Below are positions 53,031 through 62,042 of a stretch of 64,000 bases of DNA, in pieces. The stretch comes from Polaromonas sp. JS666 (lineage in GTDB: Bacteria; Pseudomonadota; Gammaproteobacteria; Burkholderiales; Burkholderiaceae_C), in contig NC_007948.1 of NCBI RefSeq assembly GCF_000013865.1, positions 2,976,001 to 3,040,000 of the forward strand, given 5' to 3'. The notes under the pieces were generated by a model. The model made no database searches. It had not been told where the DNA came from and saw only the letters and a program-made list of their open reading frames with translations. Numbering within the stretch: position 1 is the first letter of the stretch; each line of letters starts with the position of its first letter. Position numbers and translations under genes: made by a program.

Positions 53031-56000
53031 TTAGGGCATCGCCAAATTAAGTTCAGCGCGTGGCGTCCATTTGGCCTCTGGCGGCACCGCTTTGGCGGCC
53101 CCCAGAAAGAGGCGATCAGGTGGCAGATTTCGGGTGGCGAGGTAGTCCTTGACGGCCATGCCGCGCTGCACCGCCAGCTCGCGCATGGCGTCATCGCTCA
53201 CCTTGATGTCGGCCAGCAGCAGACTTTCCATCTCGGACACGGGCAGCTCTTTGGCCAGGCCGATGAGGTTGCGCGGTTTGGGCATGTCCGCGCGTTTGTA
53301 CACCTCCTTGATCAAGGCGGGGTACTCGGCGGCGCTGATGCTGACCGCGGCCCCGGCGGTACCGCCCTCTTTGACCGTGCTGCGGCGCTTTTCGGCCCCC
53401 ACCAGTTCATCAAGCCGCTCGCGCTTGAAACCCTCACGCTCGGCCTCCAAACTGCTGGTGCCAACGACCGTGAGCTTGAGGGCTGGTCTATCTGCCAGCG
53501 CCTTGGCCACCTTGTCGAGCCCTGCCCTGGCTTCTGGCCCCAGCTGGGCGCTGCCGGCCTTGAAACTGACGGTGCTCAACTCCTCTCCACCACCGCCCAG
53601 CGCACTGGTCAGCAGGCTGAACGGTGCGGTAATTGCCTTGACGATCACATTGACAATGACCTTGACGATGATGGGGCCGAGGCTGAACTGCGGGTCGTTC
53701 AACGAGCCGCTGATGGGCAAGTCCAGGTCAATCACGCCATTGCGGTCGGCCAGCAGCGCTACCGCCAGCTTGACCGGCAGGCTGGCGGTGGAACCCTCGA
53801 CCTTGTCACCAAAACTGAGCTGATTGAGGATGAGCTTGTTTGTGGCGGTGAGCCGCCCGTCAGGCAGAACCACATAGTTGACGTCCATACTGAGCTTGCC
53901 GCGGCTGATACCGTACCCGGCGTACTTGACGGCATAGGGCGAAAGTGGCGGCAGCTCCAGGTCGCGCACCTTGCCGGTGATGTCAAGCGCGAGCGGCTTG
54001 GCCAGCGGGTTGAGCTTGCCCAAAATCTCCAGCGACGCCGTGCCCTCGGCCCGGCCTCGCAACTCCAGGTCGGCCATGTTGGGCGTCGTAGCCGTGCCAC
54101 TGCCCGGCGTGCTGGATGGCACCGCCGGGGACACCGAGGAGAACGCGCTGAGCTTGCCGGTCAGGTCGCTCAGGTTGGCCGAATAGTTGGGTTTAACAAA
54201 ACGGTCCGAAAACAGCACCTTGCCGTTGACCAGGCTCATGGGGCCAAAACTCACTGCCGGAGGCGGGCCGGGGCTGGCGGCGGCAGGGGCCGAAGCAGGC
54301 GATTGCGCTACGGTTTGCGAGCCTTTTGGCGCTACAGCCTCTGTTTGACGGGCACCACCAGCTATGGTTTTAGTAGCAGTTTGAGATGCAGGCGTGAAAG
54401 CGGCGATCGTTGCCGTGCCCCCCGCGGTGCTGGCAGAGGTGGCCGGCTTGAGCAGGTCCTGCAGGTTGATGCGGCCCTCGGGTGTGACGATCACGCGGGC
54501 GAAGAAGTCGGTCAGCACCGTTTCCGTTACGTCCACCCGCGTCGCCTTGGCCGGGTCCAGTGCCACATTCAGGCCGCGCAGGTTCAACGCCTTCCAGGCC
54601 AGCAAGTCCTCGCTGGGTGCCAGGGTATTGGCCCTGAATTCTTTCAGTGCCACATCGCCGGCAACCTGGGCCTGCGGCCCCGCCGGGGTCTGGCGGTAGG
54701 CCACGCGGCCCTTGAAGCTGGCGTCGGCGCGCAGCAGCTCGATGTTGAGCGCGTCGGCGAAGTAAGGCTCAAACGCCTGCGCCGGCAGCCGGTCCACCAC
54801 CAGCTGCCCCTGAGCCTGCAGCGGCACGAGGCCCACATTGCCCTTGAAATCAAGCTTGCCGGGTTCAAAATGCCCGGTGGCCAGACGCAAGGAGGCGGTG
54901 AGCGGCATCGGTTTGGCCGCTTGCGCCCTGGCCGAGGGCCGGTCATCAAGCACCAGCCCACCCAGTTGGGCCCTGGCCGCCGAGACCTCAAACACCACCG
55001 GCTTGGCGCCGGCCTTGTCGGAAAACGATATGGCGCCCCCCTCGAGCAGCACCTCGTTGATGGCCACGGCCCAGGAAGGTGCGTCGGCTTTGGGGGCCGT
55101 AAGCGCTGGCGACGGCGGTGGCGGCGATGACATGCCGCGGCTCACCATCCAGCGCTCGTACATCCAGCGTTTGTCGCTATCGCGGTCGACCTTCGCCCTG
55201 GGCTGGGTCAGCTGCATTTTGGCGGATTTGAAGGTCTGGCCGGCCACATCGATGCCCACCTCAAACAGGTCCACACGCTTGATGGACACCAGCGAGGTTT
55301 TGCCTTGCGCCAGCAACACGCCGCTGACGGCGATCTGCGGGGCCGTGACCTGCAGCGCCTGGCCCTTGTCGCCGCTAGCAGCCTGCCATGTCACGCCCAG
55401 TTGGGCATCGAGCTGGCCGTTCAACGCCGGCAGCAAAAACTGGCCAACGTACCTGGCTGCCATATTGAGTGGCCAGGCAGCCACCGTGGCAGTGACCTGG
55501 GCCGCCTGGTCCGTGGCCGTTCCGCTGAAGGTCAACAACGCGGGGGTGGCGGCCGGCTCGGGCGCGATGGCTTTCACGGAAACCCCGGCCGCCATCGCCT
55601 TCGCCTTTGTCTGTGCTTTTGTGTTGGCACCTGCCGCTGCAGCGAGCGGCTCCTGGACGGACTGATCCAGCCCTATCGATCCATTGAACTGCAGGGGGGC
55701 GCCGGCGGCAAACGGCACGGCAATTGCCGACGCGTCCAGTGCGATGCCTGCCAGCCGGATCTGGGCAGGCGAGCTCAGGGTTTCATCCAGCCAGTTCAGC
55801 GCGCCACCGCGCACGGTGACCTTGCCCACTTGCACTTTCCAGGGCGTCGAGGCCGTGGAAACCGCTGCGGCGGACGGGGCCGCCGGTTCGCTGACCGCGG
55901 CCTCTGGTTGGACATCGTTTGGCGGGTTTGCGCCCAATTTTTGGTCGTTAGCAGCTATGTTTTTTGTGGCGCCTTGTGTACTGGAGGGCAGTACATTCAG

Positions 56001-57125
56001 TCGCCCTGCCCGGTCCCGCGTGATCTGCACCGTGGGCGCGGTGAGCTCCACGGCAAAGAGTTTGACGAATTGCTCCAGCGGGCGCACGTCGTCCATGCTG
56101 ATCTGCAGCCGGTCGAAGGACAACAAATCCTGGCTTGACGAGGAAGCCGCCGGCAGGCCGGGGCCCGGGCTCGTCAGCAGGCGGACCTTCTCTGCCGTGG
56201 CAGTTCCCGATATCCTGACGACGGCGTCCGGGGTTTGCTCGAACGCCACCTTGGCATCGGCATGCAGCACCGCGCTTTGCAGCCGGAACGGCAGGCTGGC
56301 CGGCCAGTATGCCAGGTAGGGGCTCAGGTCAAAACCGCTGAGCGTGAAGCGGGCGTCGGTCTTGCGGGTCTGTGCAAAGGGCGTACCGACCGCCGCCGTG
56401 TCAAAACGGCTGCCATTGAGCCGGAAAGCCAGATGCGGCGCGGTTTTGATCTCGCGCTGGGACTTCAGGTTGCTCAAAAAAGGCACTGTGAGCTGCAGGT
56501 CCCGCAGCACGTGGGTCTTGCTCACCGACTGGTCGATAAAGTCCAGTTGACCGCCATTGAGCTCCAGGTTGTAGTGGGCAAACCGCGGAGGCTCGCCAGG
56601 CACCTCGCCTGCGGAGGCCTTGAAACGGTCCAGGATGTCGTCAATGTCGTAACGCCCTTCCCCAAGATAAGTCAGCGAAGCCGCGGGTTCCTGCACCACG
56701 ATCGCATCGGCCACCGGTGCCAGCCGCAGCAGGGACTCGAGTTCCGCATCTATATAGATACGCTTGATCGTGAGCTGAGGCGCTGCGCCGGCCTGGGCGC
56801 TGCCGGCTGTAACCGGTGTGGTGGCGCCGGCTGGGCTGGTTTTGGCGATGACGAGGTCGTTGAGTGTCAGCTCCAGCGACCACGGCTTGAAGTCCACTTG
56901 CCCCACGGTCACCCGGCGACCCAGCTTTTCAGAGGCAATTTTTTCCAGCTGCGATGTCAGGATGACGGGGACCGCCGCATAGGCCAGCGCCCACAACAGC
57001 AACAGCCCCCAAAAAGCCCAGCTCGCACGGCGCCGCCACGACGGTGACCGGACCCAAACGCCAACCTTGGCCTGAAATTTCCGCCCCCCCTCCCACCACT
57101 TGTTCTTCAATTCATTGCTTGGCAT
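53031..57125 (-). CDS. DUF748 (AsmA-like) envelope protein
   Basis: This very long protein (1364 residues) has one N-terminal membrane helix (ASWAFWGLLLLWALAYAAVPVIL). A beta-rich periplasmic body follows, starting with an AsmA-type segment (EKIASEKLGRRVTVGQVDFKPWSLELTLNDLVI). DUF748 blocks are seen around GRYDIDDILDRFK, LNWLDETLSSPAQIRLAG and LEILGKLNPLAKPLALDITGKVRDLELPPLSPYAVKYAGYGI. The C-terminus (VSFKAGSAQLGPEARAGLDKVAKAL...LKLTVVGTSSLEAEREG) resembles an OmpA-like fold. AsmA/DUF748 proteins are thought to bridge the envelope and move phospholipids (established for AsmA relatives, inferred here). Ala-rich linkers contain two dispersed repeats. Confidence 0.9.
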   Translation of the reverse strand: MPSNELKNKWWEGGRKFQAKVGVWVRSPSWRRRASWAFWGLLLLWALAYAAVPVILTSQLEKIASEKLGRRVTVGQVDFKPWSLELTLNDLVIAKTSPAGATTPVTAGSAQAGAAPQLTIKRIYIDAELESLLRLAPVADAIVVQEPAASLTYLGEGRYDIDDILDRFKASAGEVPGEPPRFAHYNLELNGGQLDFIDQSVSKTHVLRDLQLTVPFLSNLKSQREIKTAPHLAFRLNGSRFDTAAVGTPFAQTRKTDARFTLSGFDLSPYLAYWPASLPFRLQSAVLHADAKVAFEQTPDAVVRISGTATAEKVRLLTSPGPGLPAASSSSQDLLSFDRLQISMDDVRPLEQFVKLFAVELTAPTVQITRDRAGRLNVLPSSTQGATKNIAANDQKLGANPPNDVQPEAAVSEPAAPSAAAVSTASTPWKVQVGKVTVRGGALNWLDETLSSPAQIRLAGIALDASAIAVPFAAGAPLQFNGSIGLDQSVQEPLAAAAGANTKAQTKAKAMAAGVSVKAIAPEPAATPALLTFSGTATDQAAQVTATVAAWPLNMAARYVGQFLLPALNGQLDAQLGVTWQAASGDKGQALQVTAPQIAVSGVLLAQGKTSLVSIKRVDLFEVGIDVAGQTFKSAKMQLTQPRAKVDRDSDKRWMYERWMVSRGMSSPPPPSPALTAPKADAPSWAVAINEVLLEGGAISFSDKAGAKPVVFEVSAARAQLGGLVLDDRPSARAQAAKPMPLTASLRLATGHFEPGKLDFKGNVGLVPLQAQGQLVVDRLPAQAFEPYFADALNIELLRADASFKGRVAYRQTPAGPQAQVAGDVALKEFRANTLAPSEDLLAWKALNLRGLNVALDPAKATRVDVTETVLTDFFARVIVTPEGRINLQDLLKPATSASTAGGTATIAAFTPASQTATKTIAGGARQTEAVAPKGSQTVAQSPASAPAAASPGPPPAVSFGPMSLVNGKVLFSDRFVKPNYSANLSDLTGKLSAFSSVSPAVPSSTPGSGTATTPNMADLELRGRAEGTASLEILGKLNPLAKPLALDITGKVRDLELPPLSPYAVKYAGYGISRGKLSMDVNYVVLPDGRLTATNKLILNQLSFGDKVEGSTASLPVKLAVALLADRNGVIDLDLPISGSLNDPQFSLGPIIVKVIVNVIVKAITAPFSLLTSALGGGGEELSTVSFKAGSAQLGPEARAGLDKVAKALADRPALKLTVVGTSSLEAEREGFKRERLDELVGAEKRRSTVKEGGTAGAAVSISAAEYPALIKEVYKRADMPKPRNLIGLAKELPVSEMESLLLADIKVSDDAMRELAVQRGMAVKDYLATRNLPPDRLFLGAAKAVPPEAKWTPRAELNLAMP
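54361..54382 (-). repeat. Dispersed repeat copy in DUF748 linker 1
   Basis: The minus strand reads GCTACTAAAACCATAGCTGG and encodes A-T-K-T-I-A-G in an Ala/Thr-rich linker of the DUF748 protein. Confidence 0.5.
55951..55975 (-). repeat. Dispersed repeat copy in DUF748 linker 2
   Basis: The minus strand reads GCCACAAAAAACATAGCTGC and encodes A-T-K-N-I-A-A, almost the same peptide and frame as the copy at 54361, in another Ala-rich linker of the same protein. Confidence 0.5.
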
Positions 57126-57198
57126 AAGACCCGAGTTTTTTATGGCCGGGCCAAAAGGTCAATGATTTATTTGAAAAAAGTGGTGATTCAAAACGAAA

Positions 57199-57227
57199 AA
57201 CCCCGACCAGCTTGACTGACCGGGGTT
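57199..57227 (-). terminator. Intrinsic terminator upstream of the DUF748 gene
   Basis: AACCCCG (57199-57205) pairs with CGGGGTT (57221-57227), with an inner CAG/CTG stem. On the minus strand the hairpin is followed by TTTTCG and a further TTTT. It would stop a minus-strand transcript that starts somewhere in 57240-57500, before the DUF748 gene, where no clear protein gene exists. Confidence 0.75.
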
Positions 57228-57350
57228 GACGGCGGGCGTAATGCTCATGCCGTCGGGCTTCGCAAAGGAGAGAGTAATCGTCTCACAGTGCGATAGAAGC
57301 AAGTGATTGCTTCCAGTTTTACCGGGGTTGGTTACCCAGTGGGAGCCTGA
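57228..57350 (-). ncRNA. Candidate small RNA ending at the 57199 terminator
   Basis: Directly upstream (in minus sense) of the terminator there is a second hairpin (GACGGC 57228-57233 with GCCGTC 57249-57254) and then GTGAGACGATTACTCTCTCC. No ribosome site and convincing frame is present; a 28-codon frame from ATG 57245 runs into the terminator and past it. A short structured transcript with its own terminator fits a small regulatory RNA or a leader with attenuation for the DUF748 gene. No promoter was identified and no known RNA family recognised. Confidence 0.35.
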
Positions 57351-57832
57351 ATCAATCAGGCAGATAAAGATTAAACCTTCGGTAGGCGACGGGCAAGTCC
57401 AAATTTTCAATCGCGGAAATGGAAGTGATTGCCGTTTTCTTCGGGATGCCCGGGAGCCCCACGCCGACCACGGGGAGAAATCTCACAGCCACACGGGATC
57501 CTGGATGACATTGAAATTTGGGTAAGTAAATTTAACTGGGGCAGCCCGTCAAAAGGCAGCGCGGCGGCCCACTCTTAGGCTGCTTTTTGATATAAAACCG
57601 AGTGTTTATCAAGAAAATTGCATATCAAACTGATTTGTTATTCTTGACAGGTTATTAAAGCGGCCACTAAAATTCGACCTGTTCCCAAAACCTAGGGGCA
57701 ACCCGAACCCGCTGCCGAACCCGGCAACGTCAAACAAGGGGTCAACACCCACAAGGCCAGGCCTTGGTTTGATGGCGACCCAATCAAAGTCTGCATGGCC
57801 CCCGCGGCTGCGCAGGCGTAGAAAGGAGTGCT
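57351..57832. other. Intergenic region and leader before the transglycosylase gene
   Basis: No gene is supported in these 482 bp. GCCTGAATCAATCAGGC (57347-57363) is a small hairpin at the left edge. A plausible promoter for the rightward gene is TTGACA (57643-57648) followed after 17 bp by TAAAAT (57666-57671). Downstream lies a GC-rich leader of about 160 nt with several possible stems (GAACCCG twice, GGCCAGGCC at 57758-57766) before the AAAGGAG ribosome site at 57821-57827. It looks structured, but I could not match it to a known riboswitch. Confidence 0.45.
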
Positions 57833-58723
57833 ATGACAGCGCTAGGAAACCATGGCTTGATGCCGCACCTTGAGGCGCACTTTAAAAGTGTACGCAGCAG
57901 TCTTTCAAATATTGCTGACGATATTGCCCAGGGCTTTTTCGAGATCATCCACAACAGCTTTGCCCTCCTGGGGCTGGCCGTCGTGTTTGCGGTGATCACC
58001 CTTGTCGCCCGACCCGATTTGCGTCAGGCGGGTGAATCCGAGCTGATCACCTGGCTGCAGGAGCGCCGGGAGGCGGCGATCGGCTTTACCGAGCCCGCCG
58101 CCATTGACCGGGCCACCGCGTCCAACCCGAAAGACCTGCCATCCCAACAGGCAGCCGTGGCTTACTGGCTGAGCAAAAAGTACGGCGTGGCACCGGAGCC
58201 TCTGAGCGTTCTGGTGTCAGAGGCATTCGAGATTGGCCAGAAAGCCAAGCTCGACCCCACCCTGATTCTGGCCATCATGGCAATCGAGTCGGGTTTCAAC
58301 CCCTTTGCTCAAAGCCCGGTCGGCGCGCAGGGCTTGATGCAGGTGATGACCAAGGTGCATCACGACAAGTATGAAAACTTTGGCGGCAAACTGGCGGCGT
58401 TTGACCCGGTGACCAACCTTCGTGTCGGTGTCAAGGTGCTGCAGGAGTGCATTGCCCGGGCCGGCTCCATCGAGGGAGGTCTGAAATATTACGTGGGCGC
58501 GGCGAACATGGAAGATGATGGCGGTTACGCCGGAAAAGTCATGGCCGAGCACGCTCGCCTGCTGACCGTGGTGGGGAGCAAGCGCCTTCTGCCCTCGCCG
58601 TTCTTCGCCAATCCGGCTCCGGCCCGCCCTATCCCGGCGTCCTTGCCGGCAAAACCTGGCGCCGGGGACGCTGGCGACGGCAGCAAAATGCCTGAAAAGG
58701 TAGCCTTCCTCAGTCAGTCCTGA
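57833..58723 (+). CDS. Membrane-anchored lytic transglycosylase (SLT domain)
   Basis: This 296-residue enzyme cleaves peptidoglycan glycan strands with formation of anhydro-MurNAc. One membrane helix (SFALLGLAVVFAVITLVA, about 42-59) anchors it, and the SLT (goose lysozyme-like) domain follows. The catalytic Glu is in ILAIMAIESGFNPFAQS (about E152), with VGAQGLMQVM and GGLKYYVGAANM completing the fold. The Pro-rich tail may reach into the wall. The start has a strong AAAGGAG site. It has its own promoter region and possibly a regulated leader. Confidence 0.94.
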   Translation: MTALGNHGLMPHLEAHFKSVRSSLSNIADDIAQGFFEIIHNSFALLGLAVVFAVITLVARPDLRQAGESELITWLQERREAAIGFTEPAAIDRATASNPKDLPSQQAAVAYWLSKKYGVAPEPLSVLVSEAFEIGQKAKLDPTLILAIMAIESGFNPFAQSPVGAQGLMQVMTKVHHDKYENFGGKLAAFDPVTNLRVGVKVLQECIARAGSIEGGLKYYVGAANMEDDGGYAGKVMAEHARLLTVVGSKRLLPSPFFANPAPARPIPASLPAKPGAGDAGDGSKMPEKVAFLSQS

Positions 58724-58849
58724 CCCCTCGTCCAGCCCCCTGCCTTGGCTGGGTGGCTTGGGCTTGTAGAGCGCATCCTCGACGCCGGGCTCCATCCCGG
58801 CGTTCTTTTGCCCTCGCCCGCCGCACCAACCGCTCGTCAGTTACACTAG

Positions 58850-58974
58850 GGAGGTGCGCGACTGGCGATAGGTATCATGGTCTTGCCGGCCATTGATGCT
58901 GACGTGGGGACACCACTGGGAAGCGCACCGCTCAAAGCCGTTTGGCCACAGCGTTCAGCCGTTCGCCTGGGCAG
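58850..58974 (+). promoter_or_regulatory. ZMP/ZTP (pfl) riboswitch controlling glyA
   Basis: The 125-nt leader carries the conserved pieces of the pfl motif in order: GCGACTGGCG (58858-58867), a variable hairpin, CACCACTGGGAAGCG (58911-58925), and after a spacer CGCCTGGGCA (58964-58973). pfl riboswitches sense ZMP/ZTP, the signal of folate shortage, and turn on one-carbon genes. glyA is a known member of that regulon. Downstream, GGCAGCCCTT (58970-58979) can pair with AAGGACTGCC (59017-59026), which contains the AAGGA ribosome site. This suggests ligand binding frees the site by engaging GGGCA. Confidence 0.88.
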
Positions 58975-59026
58975 CCCTTGCTTCCTTGCTACCCAAGGAC
59001 AAGGATCAAAGTCTTGAAGGACTGCC

Positions 59027-60271
59027 ATGTACCATCGCAATATTCTGGTCGAACAGACCGACCCCGAAATTTTCGCTGCCATCCAGGCTGAAAACGCCCG
59101 GCAGGAACACCACATCGAGCTGATTGCCAGCGAGAACTACGCCTCGCCCGCCGTCATGGCAGCCCAAGGCTCGCAGCTCACCAATAAATACGCCGAAGGC
59201 TACCCCGGCCGCCGTTATTACGGTGGTTGCGAGTATGTGGACGTGGCGGAGCAGCTGGCGATTGACCGCATCAAGCAGATTTTTGGCGCGGATGCCGCCA
59301 ATGTGCAGCCGCATTGCGGCGCTTCCGCCAATGAGGCGGTGTTTCTTGCCTTCCTGAAGCCCGGCGACACCATCATGGGGATGAGCCTGGCCGAAGGCGG
59401 TCACCTGACCCACGGCATGGCACTCAACATGAGCGGCAAGTGGTTTAACGTTGTCTCCTACGGACTCAACGACAAGGAAGAGATCGACTACGACGCGATG
59501 GAGCGCAAGGCGCACGAGACCCGCCCCAAGCTCATCATCGCCGGCGCCTCGGCCTACAGCCTGCGCATCGATTTCGAGCGTTTTGCCAAAGTCGCCAAAG
59601 CCGTAGGCGCCATCTTCATGGTTGACATTGCGCACTACGCGGGCCTGGTTGCTGCGGGCGTGTACCCGAACCCGGTGCCGCACGCCGACGTCGTGACGTC
59701 CACTACGCACAAGAGCCTGCGCGGCCCGCGCGGCGGCATCATCCTGATGAAAGCCGAGCACGAGAAAGCCATCAACAGCGCGATCTTCCCCGGCCTGCAG
59801 GGTGGCCCGCTGATGCACGTGATTGCCGCGAAGGCGGTGGCTTTCAAGGAAGCGCTCTCCCCCGAATTCAAGACATATCAGCAGCAGGTGCTGACGAACG
59901 CGCGCATCGTGGCCGAAACGCTGACGCAACGCGGTTTGCGTATTGTCAGCGGCCGAACAGAGAGCCACTTGATGCTGGTCGACCTGCGCGCCAAGGGAAT
60001 CACCGGCAAGGAAGCTGAAGCCGTACTGGGAAGCGCCCACATGACTATCAATAAAAACGCGATTCCGAATGACCCGGAAAAGCCGATGGTCACCAGTGGC
60101 GTGCGCATCGGTACACCAGCGATGACCACGCGCGGCTTCAAGGACGAAGAGGCACGCGTCACGGCCAACCTGATTGCAGATGTGCTGGACAACCCCCGCG
60201 ATGCCGCCAATATCGAAGCGGTTCGCGCCAAGGTCAATGCCCTGACCAGCCGCTTCCCTGTTTACCGCTGA
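59027..60271 (+). CDS. glyA: Serine hydroxymethyltransferase
   Basis: GlyA converts serine and tetrahydrofolate to glycine and methylene-tetrahydrofolate, the main source of one-carbon units. The 414-residue PLP enzyme shows [48 protein letters not shown], and the cofactor lysine in [16 protein letters not shown]. It is full length. It is preceded by the ZMP/ZTP riboswitch and followed 27 bp later by nrdR, so the two may be co-transcribed. Confidence 0.99.
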   Translation: MYHRNILVEQTDPEIFAAIQAENARQEHHIELIASENYASPAVMAAQGSQLTNKYAEGYPGRRYYGGCEYVDVAEQLAIDRIKQIFGADAANVQPHCGASANEAVFLAFLKPGDTIMGMSLAEGGHLTHGMALNMSGKWFNVVSYGLNDKEEIDYDAMERKAHETRPKLIIAGASAYSLRIDFERFAKVAKAVGAIFMVDIAHYAGLVAAGVYPNPVPHADVVTSTTHKSLRGPRGGIILMKAEHEKAINSAIFPGLQGGPLMHVIAAKAVAFKEALSPEFKTYQQQVLTNARIVAETLTQRGLRIVSGRTESHLMLVDLRAKGITGKEAEAVLGSAHMTINKNAIPNDPEKPMVTSGVRIGTPAMTTRGFKDEEARVTANLIADVLDNPRDAANIEAVRAKVNALTSRFPVYR

Positions 60272-60298
60272 AGCGCATTTCGACGTCTTGGCAAACCA

Positions 60299-60748
60299 AT
60301 GAAATGCCCTTTCTGCGGCAACCTCGAGACCCAGGTGGTCGAAACCCGGGTGTCGGAAGATGCAGATTTCATACGCCGCCGCCGCCAGTGCGGCGCGTGT
60401 GAAAAGCGCTTCACGACCTATGAACGGCCTGACGTCAATTTTCCGGCGATTGTCAAAAAAGATGGGCGCCGCATTGAATACAAGCGCGGCAAGATCCTCG
60501 GCTCGATGAACCTGGCGCTGCGCAAGCGACCGGTGAGCACAGAGCAGATCGACTCTGCCATCGAACGGATTGAAGAAAAACTCCTGAGCCTGGGCGTTCG
60601 GGAAGTGCCCTCCAACCGCCTCGGCGAATTGGTGATGCGTGAGCTTAAAAAGCTCGACAAAGTCGCCTACGTGCGCTTTGCCAGCGTCTATCGGTCTTTT
60701 GAAGACATCGACGAATTCAAGACACTGGTGGACGAGGTCCGGCGCTGA
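60299..60748 (+). CDS. nrdR: Transcriptional repressor NrdR
   Basis: NrdR represses ribonucleotide reductase genes according to the ATP/dATP state. The 149 residues start with a zinc ribbon (MKCPFCGN and [15 protein letters not shown], four Cys), followed by an ATP-cone ([29 protein letters not shown]). The glyA-nrdR order is common in betaproteobacteria. It is complete and has no unusual features. Confidence 0.98.
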   Translation: MKCPFCGNLETQVVETRVSEDADFIRRRRQCGACEKRFTTYERPDVNFPAIVKKDGRRIEYKRGKILGSMNLALRKRPVSTEQIDSAIERIEEKLLSLGVREVPSNRLGELVMRELKKLDKVAYVRFASVYRSFEDIDEFKTLVDEVRR

Positions 60749-60763
60749 TCTGGGCTGCCCGAT

Positions 60764-61366
60764 CTAAACGCAGGTGGCGACTACGACTTTCTGCACCCGG
60801 GGCCGACCCGCGCTGTTGATGACGATCTGCCTGGCCTCGCCATTCAACGCCGATTGCCGGCACAACGTCAACGTGCCCGCCTGGAAAGCCCCTGAAACAA
60901 GCCTGGTGCCGCCCGTGGCGTCGAATGACACGTACGTGGCAACATTCGAATTGCCGACCAGTTGAAAGCTCGCCGGCAGGGCCGGCGACTGATGCACCAT
61001 CACCTCCGTGTCGTCCTTCGCGGCATTGTGGTTGGGGTCGTGAAAGACGATCCAGCCCTGCTGCCAGCCGCCGCCTTCCGTGCAGCTCAACCCGTCAGCG
61101 GACTTGCATACGGTCATTCTGCTGTTGCGTTTGATCGCCTCGCTGCGCGTCAGGTGCAGCGCCGAGAGATAGGCATTGGCTTGTGAGGTCAGCCGCATCG
61201 AGTCGGCGAAGGTCCCAACCCATGGCACAGCCACGCCCAGCAAGATGCCCAGGATGGCGATCACGGCCACCAACTCGACCAACGTGAACCCGCGCATCGA
61301 GCGCTTGCGCAAAAGGGATTGCGGGCTCGATTCCGGCGCGGCAGGGAGGTTTGACTGTTTCGGCAT
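60764..61366 (-). CDS. Type IV minor pilin / FimT-GspH pseudopilin (second copy)
   Basis: This prepilin-like protein has the peptidase site RG|FTLVELVAVIAILGIL and a GspH/FimT domain after the hydrophobic helix (YLSALHLTRSEAIKRNSRMTVCKSADG, GGGWQQGWIVFHDPN). Starting at 61366 the leader is 25 residues (ending MRG); an internal ATG at 61297 would give a minimal MRG leader. Like the next gene, it has Cys pairs typical of these pilins. FimT proteins act in type IV pili and, in some bacteria, bind DNA for uptake. It follows the first fimT-like gene by 97 bp. Confidence 0.9.
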   Translation of the reverse strand: MPKQSNLPAAPESSPQSLLRKRSMRGFTLVELVAVIAILGILLGVAVPWVGTFADSMRLTSQANAYLSALHLTRSEAIKRNSRMTVCKSADGLSCTEGGGWQQGWIVFHDPNHNAAKDDTEVMVHQSPALPASFQLVGNSNVATYVSFDATGGTRLVSGAFQAGTLTLCRQSALNGEARQIVINSAGRPRVQKVVVATCV

Positions 61367-61463
61367 ATACCGAAAGATAGCCAGAATGTGCTAAACCCAC
61401 ATCCTCCAAAGTAATGAAAAAAAGATTTAATTAATGTGATAGAACCACTGAAGAATTATTTAT

Positions 61464-62042
61464 TTACGAGCAAATGCCGGTTCTGGTCGTGCTCACCGAG
61501 ACACGACCCGTCGTGCCGACGCCGATGGTCCGCTCCTGCGATCCCGCAGAGGGCGCCAAGCGGCACAAGTTCAGGCTGACAGTCGAAGCGACCAGGCCCG
61601 ACGGTTGGAAAGCGATCGAATAATTGTTGCCCGTGAAGGAATACTCGGTGGAAAGGGCTTGCTGATAGGAGATGCGAGTCTCGTCGCTGTCCACAGTGCC
61701 GTTGTCGGCGTTACCACCCGCGCCGTTGTCGCTGAAAATGATCCAACCCTGCTGCCAACCGCCCGCGGTCGCGCAACTTGTGCCGTTGGACGATCGGCAC
61801 ATCTTGACCACGGCATTGCGCTTTATTGCCTCGCTGCGCGCGAGCTGGGCGCTCGCGATAAAGGAGTTGCTGAACGACGCCAGCCGGTTACTCAGGAAAG
61901 CCTCGTTGAATGACGGCACCGCGATGGCGGCCAGAATGCCGAGCACGGTCATGCTGACCAGCAACTCGATCAGGGTAAAGCCGCGAGACGCCCTCGTTCC
62001 GGATGCGGATCGCTGAAGCCGTAAAGCCATCTTGCTTGTCAT
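61464..62042 (-). CDS. Type IV minor pilin / FimT-GspH pseudopilin (first copy)
   Basis: This 192-residue prepilin has the cleavage site SRG|FTLIELLVSMTVLGILAAIAVP and the GspH/FimT body (ASAQLARSEAIKRNAVVKMCRSSNG, GGWQQGWIIFSDNG, Cys near the end TRTGICS). It starts at ATG 62042, overlapping the pilY1 stop codon by 4 bp (ATGA), a sign of coupled translation. Its relation to the product of 60764 (shared RSEAIKRN and GGWQQGWI-F) points to an old duplication. It is probably a minor pilin that primes pilus assembly together with PilY1. Confidence 0.92.
   Translation of the reverse strand: MTSKMALRLQRSASGTRASRGFTLIELLVSMTVLGILAAIAVPSFNEAFLSNRLASFSNSFIASAQLARSEAIKRNAVVKMCRSSNGTSCATAGGWQQGWIIFSDNGAGGNADNGTVDSDETRISYQQALSTEYSFTGNNYSIAFQPSGLVASTVSLNLCRLAPSAGSQERTIGVGTTGRVSVSTTRTGICS

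Noticed and set aside
50264..55130. Very long plus-strand open frames (about 800 codons each) opposite the DUF349 and DUF748 genes
   Set aside because: Both are antisense to genes with recognisable domains; their translations are low-complexity and have no motif. High GC suppresses stop codons there.
57660..57832. Cyclic-di-AMP (ydaO) riboswitch before the transglycosylase gene
   Set aside because: CCGAACCCG resembles one conserved piece, but the other required segments and spacing are missing, so the call is not supported.
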